NCBI GenBank assembly: GCA_016712415.1
Contig: JADJRC010000024.1
Coordinates: 10,030 to 74,029, forward strand
Direction of reading: 5' to 3'
DNA length: 64,000 bases
Origin: Lewinellaceae bacterium
Lineage (GTDB): Bacteria > Bacteroidota > Bacteroidia > Chitinophagales > Saprospiraceae
The translations under genes and the position numbers were made by a program. This document shows positions 1 to 8,227 of the stretch, in pieces (the stretch's first letter is position 1; each line of letters begins with the position of its first letter). The notes under the pieces were generated by a model. It made no database searches and was not told where the DNA came from. It saw only the letters and a program-made list of their open reading frames with translations.

Positions 1-287
1 TTGTCGCCACTGAGGCAGGTCACGCTGTTTTGTTCCGGCTCAAACGCCGCAACGGCATCTTTTATCCAGGTGGTACCTTTTGGGATATAGTCAGCTTCCA
101 GCCGTTCGGTATCGTTGATCTCGAATTCGCCGGCCCCCACAAGCGTCCAGGCCGGCTGGTAATAATGCTTCTCGGAAGGCTCTATGATGGCAATGTCCAG
201 ATGGCGGTCTTTATGCAGCAGTTGGGATGCTGCAGACAGGCCCGCGTTGCCACCGCCTATAATGAGTATTTGATGATGTTTCGTCAT
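1..287 (-). CDS. SQR-like FAD/NAD(P)-dependent oxidoreductase, N-terminal part
   Basis: The gene starts at ATG 287 and runs off the left edge; about 95 residues are visible. The N-terminus reads MTKHHQILIIGGGNAGLSAA, a Rossmann fold with the GxGxxG-type dinucleotide motif (GGGNAG). It continues with a run ending IIEPSEKHYYQPAWTLVGAG, typical of sulfide:quinone oxidoreductase-like and type II NADH dehydrogenase-like membrane-associated flavoproteins. In that family the enzyme oxidises sulfide, or a related donor, and passes electrons to quinone. The catalytic cysteines lie beyond the window, so true SQR activity cannot be judged. The FAD fold is clear; the substrate is an inference. Confidence 0.8.
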   Translation of the reverse strand, partial: MTKHHQILIIGGGNAGLSAASQLLHKDRHLDIAIIEPSEKHYYQPAWTLVGAGEFEINDTERLEADYIPKGTTWIKDAVAAFEPEQNSVTCLSGD

Positions 288-530
288 GATGTGGAAAGTT
301 TATGTTTACTGCAAAGTTCAACCCTGCAGTACCCGCCTGTGTAGTGCGCTTTACCTTATTAGTGGTACTGTTTACGGATTATTGCACTTTTCAAAGAATC
401 GCCGTCCGAATACCTGACGAGGCTCAGTAGCAGCCGTGACCGGGGTCACGGCATTGTTTCCTTCCTGTACCGATTTTTGCAGGTGAAAACGCCTGCGCCT
501 TCCTTTTTTCACAAACTGATTTGCATAATC

Positions 531-2192
531 ATGAAATACGTTTTTCAAGTGATTGCCGGGCTGCTATTGTTTTTTGGCGCCCAGAGGGCATTTGGCCAGA
601 CCGATAAGGCGCTGCTGCGCGAACTTGCGGAAGAAAACAAAAAAACGGTGGAAGCGCTGGCGCTATACCCCGAAGATACGCGCCTCGCTATTCTGGAGGC
701 GTGTAAATACCCGGAGGTGCTGGTCAAAATGAACAGCGTGCGGGAAAAAACAGCCGCCGCATACCGCACCCTGATCGAAGACTTTCCCAGGAATACACAG
801 GAGGTATTTTACGAACTGTCGCGGTACCCCGGACTCACCGGAAAACTTGCGACCGAAAAATCGACCGCAGCGGTCAAACAATTGCTGACGCAGTTGCCTG
901 AAGATATGCGCGACGACGCCTTCGAGGTGTCACAAAACCAGGCAAGAACCCTGCAGAAAATAGACGACCTCGACCAGACGGCCCGCAGAACGCTGGACGA
1001 CCTGATCGCGGGATATCCCGCCCCGGCACAGGCGGCTTTCCGCCAGTTGACAGGACTTCCGGAAGTGCTCGACCTGCTCAATCAGGATTTGCGCTTCACC
1101 GTCATGGTGGGCGACGCCTACCGCGACGATCCGGCGTCGGTGATCCGGCAGACCGACTCGCTGCACCTGGCCGTCGCACGCGCGCATGCGCAGGAACTCG
1201 AAGACTGGAAAAAGGAAATCGAAAACGACCCGCAGGCACAGCAGGAAATGGCTGCGGCCTCGAAAGAATACACCTCTGCATACGGCTATGATTCGGAAGA
1301 TTATCCTTACGACGACCTGTACGATTCTTATGAAACGCGGAGGACGACGCACTACTACGACTATTACTATCCGTGGTGGTTTGGATATCCCTGGTGGTAT
1401 CCCGCCCCGTGCTGGCGACCGTATCCATACTGGTACGATTGGGGGTTCTATTACTACCATCAAAATATCGTGATCGTCTATTTGCCGTCGTGGCATTTTA
1501 TGGACTGGTACTTCTACCACCCGCGCCACCACTACAAATACAACAAGTTGTCGACCCACTTTGTCAACCATTATTATGGACACCGCCGTTCGGGCACCTC
1601 CATCACTATGGGTGTCGGCGAATGGCGCGACCGCAACAGAACGGTTATTTCCGACGAATGGCTGCAGGACAAAAAGAACCTTTCCGGCCGGCTTCAGGAA
1701 TACGGCAGGTTTGAAGAGGCCCGGCAGACATACAATGCCGCCAATCCCAAAAGAACGATGTCGCCGCAGGATTTTCTCGATAAAAACACCCGAAAGTATC
1801 CCGAATTGACGAGTGGCCGGGAACTGGTGAAGGCAGAAATACAGCGCGAGGAGAACGCCGTCCGGAAAGAACGCACCTGGGCGCCGGCTAAAGAACCGGT
1901 CCAGCCCCGGCCCGCCCGTGTGCCGGAACAAAAGCCTCAGGACCCGAAACGGGAGCCGCAGCAAAAGCCCGAACGCCCGCAAACGGAAAAGCCCCCCGAA
2001 AAGGTCATCAAACAGCGACCCATAGAAGAGGCGAAAGATTATCACCGGAACAAATGGGACGAGACCAAACGCAGCGAACCTAAACGCGAACCGGCGCCAA
2101 GTACCCGGCCGGCGCCGAAACAACCCGCAAAAAAAGACGCCGCCCCTTCAAAACCCTCGAACAAATCGGGCAAAACCAGGGGAAACAGGTAG
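531..2192 (+). CDS. Exported Tyr/Trp-rich protein with basic Pro/Lys/Glu-rich tail
   Basis: An upstream in-frame start at 477 exists, but ATG 531 gives a clean signal peptide (MKYVFQVIAGLLLFFGAQ, then RAFGQ), so 531 is preferred (553 residues). The mature N-terminal ~230 residues are helical and charged, with repeated L-P-x-x-x-(Q/D/E)-x-x-F/A-type segments that suggest a repeat. A central block, about residues 260-350, is extremely rich in Tyr, Trp, His and Pro. The last ~150 residues are a low-complexity Pro/Lys/Glu/Gln/Arg tail. I recognise no catalytic domain. The composition suggests a periplasmic or surface structural protein; the function is unknown. Confidence 0.7.
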   Translation: MKYVFQVIAGLLLFFGAQRAFGQTDKALLRELAEENKKTVEALALYPEDTRLAILEACKYPEVLVKMNSVREKTAAAYRTLIEDFPRNTQEVFYELSRYPGLTGKLATEKSTAAVKQLLTQLPEDMRDDAFEVSQNQARTLQKIDDLDQTARRTLDDLIAGYPAPAQAAFRQLTGLPEVLDLLNQDLRFTVMVGDAYRDDPASVIRQTDSLHLAVARAHAQELEDWKKEIENDPQAQQEMAAASKEYTSAYGYDSEDYPYDDLYDSYETRRTTHYYDYYYPWWFGYPWWYPAPCWRPYPYWYDWGFYYYHQNIVIVYLPSWHFMDWYFYHPRHHYKYNKLSTHFVNHYYGHRRSGTSITMGVGEWRDRNRTVISDEWLQDKKNLSGRLQEYGRFEEARQTYNAANPKRTMSPQDFLDKNTRKYPELTSGRELVKAEIQREENAVRKERTWAPAKEPVQPRPARVPEQKPQDPKREPQQKPERPQTEKPPEKVIKQRPIEEAKDYHRNKWDETKRSEPKREPAPSTRPAPKQPAKKDAAPSKPSNKSGKTRGNR

Positions 2193-2233
2193 GACGGCGC
2201 CCTGCTGAACACAGTGGTTAACAATGCAATTCT

Positions 2234-2611
2234 ATGGACAAATACATGCTGTTCTGGCTGCCCATGCCTGTACTCGGGGTGTTCAACGGAGCCTTCAGGG
2301 AAATGGTGCTCAGGAAACGCCTCGGGGAGTTGCCTGCACACCAGGTTTCGACGCTGACCCTGATCTTGTTGATCCTGCTTTACAGTCTGGCCATTAAAGA
2401 TAACCTGCAACTGGAAAACAGCTCGGACGCGGTGGTATGCGGCTTCACCTGGGTTGCGATGACCCTGTTCTTCGAATTTGGATTCGGCTATTGGTTTGCT
2501 AAAAAGACATTCCGCGACCTGCTGAACGATTATAACCTGATGCTGGGCAGGATGTGGTTGCTTGTTCCCGTTTTTTTAAGTATATTGCCCACATTGCTCC
2601 GAAAATGGTAG
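2234..2611 (+). CDS. Small integral membrane protein, unknown function
   Basis: The 125-residue protein has about four hydrophobic segments: residues ~5-22, 40-58, 68-90 and 105-122. Short charged loops separate them, and the protein ends in LLRKW. It lies 41 nt downstream of the exported Tyr/Trp-rich protein on the same strand and may be co-transcribed with it. No catalytic motif or named family is recognisable. Confidence 0.6.
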   Translation: MDKYMLFWLPMPVLGVFNGAFREMVLRKRLGELPAHQVSTLTLILLILLYSLAIKDNLQLENSSDAVVCGFTWVAMTLFFEFGFGYWFAKKTFRDLLNDYNLMLGRMWLLVPVFLSILPTLLRKW

Positions 2612-2659
2612 TCCCGCAATGTCTGCCCGATTTTTCTGCTCACCAAAAATTAAAATATC

Positions 2660-3106
2660 ATGCGTAAAATTAATACCGGTATCTGGCTTGATTTTAAAGA
2701 AGCCTATATCCTGACCATCGACGAAAACTGGCAAGCCAGCACCCAACACCTGATGTCGGAAGTGGAACACCACGCCGTCAAAGGCGGCACCCGATCCAAG
2801 ACGCCCTGGGGGCCGCAATATTCGCCCAAAGACAGGCGTACCCTGGAGCAGGACAAACGTTCCGAACAGCAATATTTCGAGAAGATCATATCCTTAATAG
2901 ACCCTGAAACGGAAAGTATTGTGATTTCCGGTCCCGCCGAGGCAAAAACAGGGTTGAAAAAAGCCGTTGAAGGGCTGAACCACTACAAGCCCCAGTTACT
3001 TGCCGTTCTGCCGTCCGATTATATGACAACCAACGAGATCAGGGCCTGGATGATCGATTTTTTCAAGAACCCCGAGGCGCATATCAAAAGCACGGAAAAG
3101 GAATAA
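2660..3106 (+). CDS. Small eRF1/baeRF-like protein (translational machinery type)
   Basis: This 148-residue protein begins RKINTGIWLDFKEAYILTID and carries a central SRSKTPWGPQ-type motif (here RSKTPWGPQYSPKDRR). A later ISGPAEAKTGLKKAVEG segment and a MTTNEI-type helix follow. This is the pattern of short standalone proteins related to the C-terminal domain of eRF1/Pelota (the bacterial baeRF/VLRF1 group), often named translational machinery protein. No peptide-release GGQ motif is present. The family assignment comes from recalled motif order; any ribosome-linked role is an inference. Confidence 0.6.
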   Translation: MRKINTGIWLDFKEAYILTIDENWQASTQHLMSEVEHHAVKGGTRSKTPWGPQYSPKDRRTLEQDKRSEQQYFEKIISLIDPETESIVISGPAEAKTGLKKAVEGLNHYKPQLLAVLPSDYMTTNEIRAWMIDFFKNPEAHIKSTEKE

Positions 3107-3150
3107 TAACAGTTCAGACGGTCTAACAGGAGCCATTCAGATGATTCATG

Positions 3151-4425
3151 TTACCTGTGCAGCAACAGATAGATACTGCCGATAAGCAGCACCATCCCGA
3201 ATCCGGCCAGTACAGGTTTGCGCACCCCGGCTGTGCCTGCAACCAGACTGACGGATAACTTGAAAAGAGAGTTCGACATCACGGCCAGCAGGATAATGTT
3301 GGCCGCATCGGCGGTATTACCCCTTCCCGAAGAGGCCCAGCGGGCCGTAGAGATGGTGATTGCATCAATGTCGGCAATGCCGGCAATTGCGCCGGACAAA
3401 TAGGCGAAGGTATTGCCCAGCCAATGGCGCGTCCCGTACATCAGCAATGCCACGGCGATATACAAAAGGGCAAAAAACAAGGCGTTTTTTATATCCAGCG
3501 GGTTGGTGGCTGTCAGGTCGGGGCCCGGCGACTGCTCTCCCGGCCGGCGAAGTTGCTGCCAGCTGGGGAACAGACTTACCGCCAGCATGAGCAGGAGCGG
3601 CAGTAACAGCGCTATGGCAACGGGATAGGCAAACATCGACGTGACCAGAAATACACGAACAAACATCACGGAAGAGGCCAGTACAATCCCTGCGCCATAT
3701 GCCGGCGACAGTTCAGGCTTTTCGCGGCTGCGCGACGAAAACACCCAGGCGACCATGGTTGATGAAAACAATCCGCCGACAAAGGCGGTAAGCAGGATGC
3801 CTTTTTGCTTGCTGCTGAACTTCAGGAGCAGATAACCGGCAAAATTGATCGTCAGCACCAGCATAACGATCCAGCCGATATCGCGCGCATTGAGAATGCC
3901 TTCCGGGCCAAAAGGCTCGTCGGGCAGCAGCGGCAGCACCAGCAGGGCAAACACGATAAATTTGATAAAGGCAAACAACTCCTCCGTGGTAATCTTGCTG
4001 ATGAAACCATGCAGCTGCGCCTTAAGCGACAAGACTACCGTGATGACCACGACGATCGCCATGGATTCGCGGATAAATCCCCGGGAGACAAATATGCCCA
4101 GCAGGAAGGTAAGGAGCAGTGCCAGTTCGGTTGTAAGTCCCGACTTCCCGCTTTTCGTTTGGATATAGTAGGCTACCGCCACCAGCAAAAAAAATCCCGA
4201 CAAGGCTGCCACCAGCAACAGGTCGCCGGCTTTTTCCGAAATAAACCCGCTTGCGTAACCCAGCACGGATACAAGTGTAAAGGTACGAATGCCGCCAAGG
4301 TGTGCGGGATCGTTGTGGGTGTTGAATTCGCGCTCCAGACCTATGATAAGTCCGACGCCACCTGCCACCAGCAGGCCTGCAAAAAAGGGCGTAAGCGCAA
4401 GGCTCAATGATTCAAACCAATCCAT
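3151..4425 (-). CDS. MgtC/SapB-family membrane protein with DUF4010
   Basis: ATG 4425 (MDWFESLSLALTPFF) is chosen over an upstream start at 4467 because the first hydrophobic helix follows at once. The N-terminal ~130 residues match the MgtC/SapB core: GLLVAGGVGLIIGLERE, then LGGIRTFTLVSVLGY. The remaining ~290 residues are a DUF4010 multi-pass domain with roughly nine to ten helices and an SARWASSGR-like loop near the end. The protein sits in the inner membrane. MgtC relatives have been linked to Mg2+ homeostasis; the transported species, if any, is unknown for this fusion. It is convergent with the upstream eRF1-like gene. Confidence 0.85.
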   Translation of the reverse strand: MDWFESLSLALTPFFAGLLVAGGVGLIIGLEREFNTHNDPAHLGGIRTFTLVSVLGYASGFISEKAGDLLLVAALSGFFLLVAVAYYIQTKSGKSGLTTELALLLTFLLGIFVSRGFIRESMAIVVVITVVLSLKAQLHGFISKITTEELFAFIKFIVFALLVLPLLPDEPFGPEGILNARDIGWIVMLVLTINFAGYLLLKFSSKQKGILLTAFVGGLFSSTMVAWVFSSRSREKPELSPAYGAGIVLASSVMFVRVFLVTSMFAYPVAIALLLPLLLMLAVSLFPSWQQLRRPGEQSPGPDLTATNPLDIKNALFFALLYIAVALLMYGTRHWLGNTFAYLSGAIAGIADIDAITISTARWASSGRGNTADAANIILLAVMSNSLFKLSVSLVAGTAGVRKPVLAGFGMVLLIGSIYLLLHR

Positions 4426-4614
4426 AAAACAGTCAAAAGTATGGATTCCGAAGCGAATAAACGGCAAACCGGATCAGGCAAAAAAATGACTTGCATCAGC
4501 CGTCAGGATAACCACAATTTTACACCCGTTTGACCTTCGTCGGGTAATCTCTGGCATGGGCTTGTTAATTTTGTAACGATCACAAGAAAATCATTTCCCC
4601 TTCCTTCAATATTT

Positions 4615-5640
4615 ATGTCAAAATCAACCGCAAGAATCATTCTTCTGGCTACCGCCCTGCTCGCCGGTATTTCCCTGCTGATCTGGAAAATCTCCTCCGG
4701 AGGCGACACCGGGGCTGTGCAGCAAACACCGGAACCTGTACCCGCACCCGATACCATTCCATCCGGCGAGCCGCCGCTTGCAGCCATAATGATTCCCCGC
4801 GACATACCTGTGGAGGGCTATTTTCGCTATATGGACAGTCTGGTGACGCGCTACGACTCCACCACGCCTTATCCCCTGAGCGAATACCTGATGGTGCGCG
4901 CCAATGCCTGGATACTCGATTCACTGGAAAATACGGACTATTACCGTTGCATGGAGCGCGGCCATTTTGTGCCGGATCAGCGTAAAATGACCGTACTCAG
5001 GGCCGGCGATACCCTTTACCTGCCCGGCGTAAAGTATGCAGCGGCCCTGCTGGAAAAAATGAACAACACGAGCCTGGATATCAATATCCCGGCGTTCGAA
5101 CTCCGCATAAAGGAAGGCGACAGTACCCTGTACTCCTTTCCGGTACGGGTCGGTAAAAACATGCGCAAATTTCTCGTTATGGCCGGCGGCACTGTCGACC
5201 TGCGTACACATACGGGTGAAGGAAGTATCGTCCGCGTCAACCGCGACCCCGTTTTTTACGACCCGGTGACGGGCAAGCAGTTTAAATTCACGAGGAGAGA
5301 CGACGGAAAGACAACAATGATGCCCCTGATACCCTGGATCGAGCCGGAGATAAACGGCCATCGTTACGGCCAGATGATCCACCCCACCACCAACCCTTCT
5401 ACGCTGGGCAGACCGGCATCAAACGGCTGTATCGGCACGCGGGAAGGCGATGCCTGGCGGGTCTATTACTACGCTCCGCTGGGTACCCGGGTCGTCATTC
5501 GATACGACCTGTCAGCCATAAGCGCACAGGGCGATACCTTGCGGTACAAGGATGTGTATAATTTCGGGAAATCGGGGAAACAGGCGGCACTTTCCCTGCC
5601 GCCGCTGCTTCCCTCCGGAAAATGCTGGTGCCTGCCCTGA
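4615..5640 (+). CDS. L,D-transpeptidase (YkuD family)
   Basis: The 341-residue protein has an N-terminal signal anchor (residues ~7-25) and a LysM-like segment (residues ~125-140, VLRAGDTLYLPGVK). A YkuD catalytic domain follows. His256 and the motif ASNGCIGTREGDAW with Cys272 form the active site. The classical motif is SHGCxR or similar; here Asn replaces His before Gly-Cys and Thr stands where Arg is usual, as in one ErfK/YbiS-like subgroup. Such enzymes make 3-3 peptidoglycan crosslinks or anchor proteins to the wall in the periplasm. The stop overlaps an alternative upstream start of the next gene, so the two are probably co-transcribed. Confidence 0.85.
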   Translation: MSKSTARIILLATALLAGISLLIWKISSGGDTGAVQQTPEPVPAPDTIPSGEPPLAAIMIPRDIPVEGYFRYMDSLVTRYDSTTPYPLSEYLMVRANAWILDSLENTDYYRCMERGHFVPDQRKMTVLRAGDTLYLPGVKYAAALLEKMNNTSLDINIPAFELRIKEGDSTLYSFPVRVGKNMRKFLVMAGGTVDLRTHTGEGSIVRVNRDPVFYDPVTGKQFKFTRRDDGKTTMMPLIPWIEPEINGHRYGQMIHPTTNPSTLGRPASNGCIGTREGDAWRVYYYAPLGTRVVIRYDLSAISAQGDTLRYKDVYNFGKSGKQAALSLPPLLPSGKCWCLP

Positions 5641-5672
5641 ACGATGCGTATATTTGCGGCTTATTCTCCAAA

Positions 5673-6689
5673 ATGAAAAGCATACCCGGTATCTACATCA
5701 GGCAATCGCTGCTGCTTGTTCTCATAGCAGCCCTTTTCGGCATATTGTTCTGGAACCTCCTCTTTTTTCTGCCGGCCCTGCTCGGCGCCTACACCCTGTA
5801 CGTTCTGCTGCGCGGCGGGATGTTTTTCCTCACCGGACGCTGGGGTTGGCCACGCAAACTGGCTGCGACCATCTTGATGCTGCTATCCCTGGTGGCTGTT
5901 TTGCTTCCGCTGAACTGGGTATTCGGTATGCTGCAAAACCGCCTGAAATTGCTGCTCGGCAATTCCGACAACCTGTTGCACAACGCCATGGATATCATCC
6001 ATAAGGTGGAAAGCCAGTACAGTATCACGCTCCTGACGCCGGAAAACATCAGAAGCCTGAGCCAGTGGGGCGTTGTACAGATACAGGATGTGGTCGGAGC
6101 AACCCTTAGCGGGCTTGGCATCCTGCTCATGGCTTTCCTCATCCTGTGGTTTATGCTGGCAGAGGCAGAGCGGATGGAACACTCGTTTTTTAACTGGCTG
6201 CCGCTCCGGGACGAAAACGTCGACTACGTGCGAAAACACCTGAACAATATGGTGTACTCCAATGCCCTTGGTATTCCACTCATGGGTGTTGTACAGGGTC
6301 TGGCCGGCTTGCTGATATACTGGCTGGCGGGAATACAAGACCCCTGGCTGTGGTTTGGCATTACCTTTTTGGCCGGAATGATGCCTGTTTTCGGGGTTGC
6401 CCTGGCCTATGTGCCGCTTTCGCTCATCCTGTTGGCCGAAGGGGCAGAGTTTAAGGCGCTCGTGATCTTCCTGTACGGCTTTTTCGTCGTTGGCTCGGTC
6501 GATAACCTTGCCAGAATGTGGCTGCTCAAAAAGATCGGGCATACGCACCCGCTTATCACGCTTTTCGGCGTCATCGTGGGACTGAAACTGTTCGGATTTA
6601 TCGGGTTTATCTTCGGCCCGATCCTGATCTCCCTGTTTATCCTGCTGCTCCGGATCTACCACAAGGAGTTCAACCGGCCTTTGGAGTGA
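5673..6689 (+). CDS. AI-2E family transporter (PerM/YdiK-like)
   Basis: ATG 5673 (MKSIPGIYIRQSLLLV) is preferred over an in-frame start at 5622 that would overlap the previous gene. The 338-residue protein has paired N-terminal helices, a long periplasmic region (residues ~80-140), then a block of helices. The C-terminal signature includes FWFGITFLAGMMPVFG-like sequence (seen as WFGITFLAGMMPVFGVAL), SVDNLARMWLLKK and HPLITLFGVIVGLKLFG. Those motifs define the AI-2E/UPF0118 transporter family. Family members have been linked to AI-2 export or Na+/H+ exchange; the substrate here is unknown. It lies 32 nt after the L,D-transpeptidase gene. Confidence 0.9.
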   Translation: MKSIPGIYIRQSLLLVLIAALFGILFWNLLFFLPALLGAYTLYVLLRGGMFFLTGRWGWPRKLAATILMLLSLVAVLLPLNWVFGMLQNRLKLLLGNSDNLLHNAMDIIHKVESQYSITLLTPENIRSLSQWGVVQIQDVVGATLSGLGILLMAFLILWFMLAEAERMEHSFFNWLPLRDENVDYVRKHLNNMVYSNALGIPLMGVVQGLAGLLIYWLAGIQDPWLWFGITFLAGMMPVFGVALAYVPLSLILLAEGAEFKALVIFLYGFFVVGSVDNLARMWLLKKIGHTHPLITLFGVIVGLKLFGFIGFIFGPILISLFILLLRIYHKEFNRPLE

Positions 6690-6696
6690 AAAAAAG

Positions 6697-6735
6697 AGCC
6701 CTCCCTTTGTGCATGTTCAGCAAAAAAGGAGGGCT
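6697..6735 (+). terminator. Probable rho-independent terminator after the AI-2E gene
   Basis: An 8-bp perfect stem (AGCCCTCC at 6697-6704, GGAGGGCT at 6728-6735) encloses a 23-nt loop containing CTTTG and CAAAA, which can extend the stem. It is followed by GGTTTATTTT. It lies 8 nt after the transporter stop. Confidence 0.65.
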
Positions 6736-6803
6736 GGTTTATTTTGTCACTACCGGATACTCACTCCATACAAGGCGTTTTTCAATACCGTTTCCGTAGG
6801 TAT

Positions 6804-7075
6804 ACAGGAGTCATCCCGAATTTTCCAGGCGAACACGACCTCCATAACGTCGGATATAGGCTGTGTGTATGTACAACGGACTTCCAAGTCCGTTGAAACG
6901 TGGTGGAGGCGCCGGACTTGGAAGTCCGGCGTACATACCCTGTCTGGCAGGTTGTTTAACGCAAATATCGCTACAGAAACCTAACCGCTACCAGGTCGGA
7001 TATTTTACATAATCGACTGATCTGTAAATATTTGACTTCTCTAAAATCAATTGCAAAATTCGGGATGACTCCTGT
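6804..7075. mobile_element. MITE-like element with 21-bp terminal inverted repeats
   Basis: Perfect 21-nt inverted ends are seen: ACAGGAGTCATCCCGAATTT(T) at 6804-6824 and its reverse complement at 7055-7075. Inside are two 20-bp palindromes, 6875-6894 and 6911-6930, built on CGGACTTCCAAGTCCG-like sequence. GTATGTAC/GTACATAC flank them as an outer stem. There is no ORF of note. The right end abuts the stop codon of the OmpA-like gene. A diverged copy of the right end (~55 bp) occurs at 35594-35650, so the unit is dispersed. No clear target duplication is visible. Confidence 0.65.
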
Positions 7076-7998
7076 TTACTTCGGCGCCATATTCGGATTC
7101 AGCAGATCGTAGAATTGATCCAGTTTGGGCAGAATAATGATCCGGGTGCGGCGGTTGGTGGCGCGGCCAGATTCGGTATCGTTGCTTGCAAGTGTGTTGT
7201 ATTCGCCCCTGCCGGCAGCGATCAGGCGGTTCGGATTGATGTTGTAGTTCTTCTGCAAGGCCCTTACTACCGAGGTGGACCGCTTTACACTCAGGTCCCA
7301 GTTGTCTTCCATGCAGGCGTTCTTGATCGGAACATTGTCGGTATAGCCTTCCACCATCACTTCCAGTTCGGGCCTCGACTCTATGATCCTGGCAATTTTT
7401 CCCAGCACCTCGTTTGCCCTGGGCGTGAGGTTCGAACTGCCGCTCTGGTAGAGCATTTTGTCGGAGAGGTTGATGAACACCACCGTTTTATCCACTTTTA
7501 CTTCTACATCCTTGTCTTCGATGCCATCGCTGAGAACCCCTTTCAGGTTGACCGCCAGCGCGAGGTTAATGGAATCAGCCTTGGTTTTGGCAGCCTGCAG
7601 CAGATGGATGTATTTGTCCTTTTTCTCCAGTTGCGACAGGGTTTCCTTGATGTTGTCGCTGGCGGATTGCGACAACACGGTTAGCTCGCCTACCTGGCTG
7701 AGCTGTTTGTCGCGCTGGGCCTTGATGTCGGCAATTTGCTCTTTGAGGTCCCTGATTTGTTCCTCCCGCAGTTGAAGGGTGTTCTGGGCATTCCGGATCT
7801 CACCCTTGAGGCCTTCCTTGTCGTTTTCACAAGCCCGGAGGCGGTTGATTTGTTCATTCAGGTTTTCCCCGCATTTCCCCAGGTCTTTGTTTGCCGTATC
7901 CAGCTGTGTTTGCAGGGAGGTAAATTTTTCTTGCTCACGCAGGAGACCGTGGACAGGCTTAACAGGAAAAAGAGCATCAGTTTTACGCTGTAGTTCAT
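7076..7998 (-). CDS. OmpA-family lipoprotein with coiled coil (frame broken at 7925-7929)
   Basis: The true start is ATG 7998. It encodes MNYSVKLMLFFLLSLSTVSC, a lipoprotein signal with a lipobox ending at Cys20, followed by VSKK. The frame then breaks in a run of five A (minus strand; 7925-7929). Adding one A gives VSKKKFTSLQ and joins the coiled-coil stalk (residues ~25-165) and the C-terminal OmpA domain, for 307 residues in all. The OmpA domain shows MVEGYTDNVPI, NWDLSVKRSTSVVRAL and RRTRIIILPK, the peptidoglycan-binding pattern. The product is probably an outer-membrane lipoprotein tethered to the wall. The break looks like a homopolymer consensus error. Confidence 0.85.
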
Positions 7999-8227
7999 AA
8001 TCGTTGTGTTTTGGAAAATAGATGTATGATTTGACGTTAAAAAGCAGGCACAACCTCCTGATTTAGTAGTAAAACCAGTCATTCCGTGCTGCACGCGTCA
8101 AAACTACACAGTTTCTCCCTAACGGAATACACCGGGAAATGTTTCCTGTGAGATGGCTTGCAGTCGTTATTCAGGCAATATTTTCTGCACGAACAACTGC
8201 TGTTCACGGTATTCCCGAAATGCCTGT

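Noticed and set aside
930..2123. 397-residue minus-strand frame
   Set aside because: Antisense to the exported Tyr/Trp-rich protein; Arg/Phe/Val low complexity with no motif or signal.
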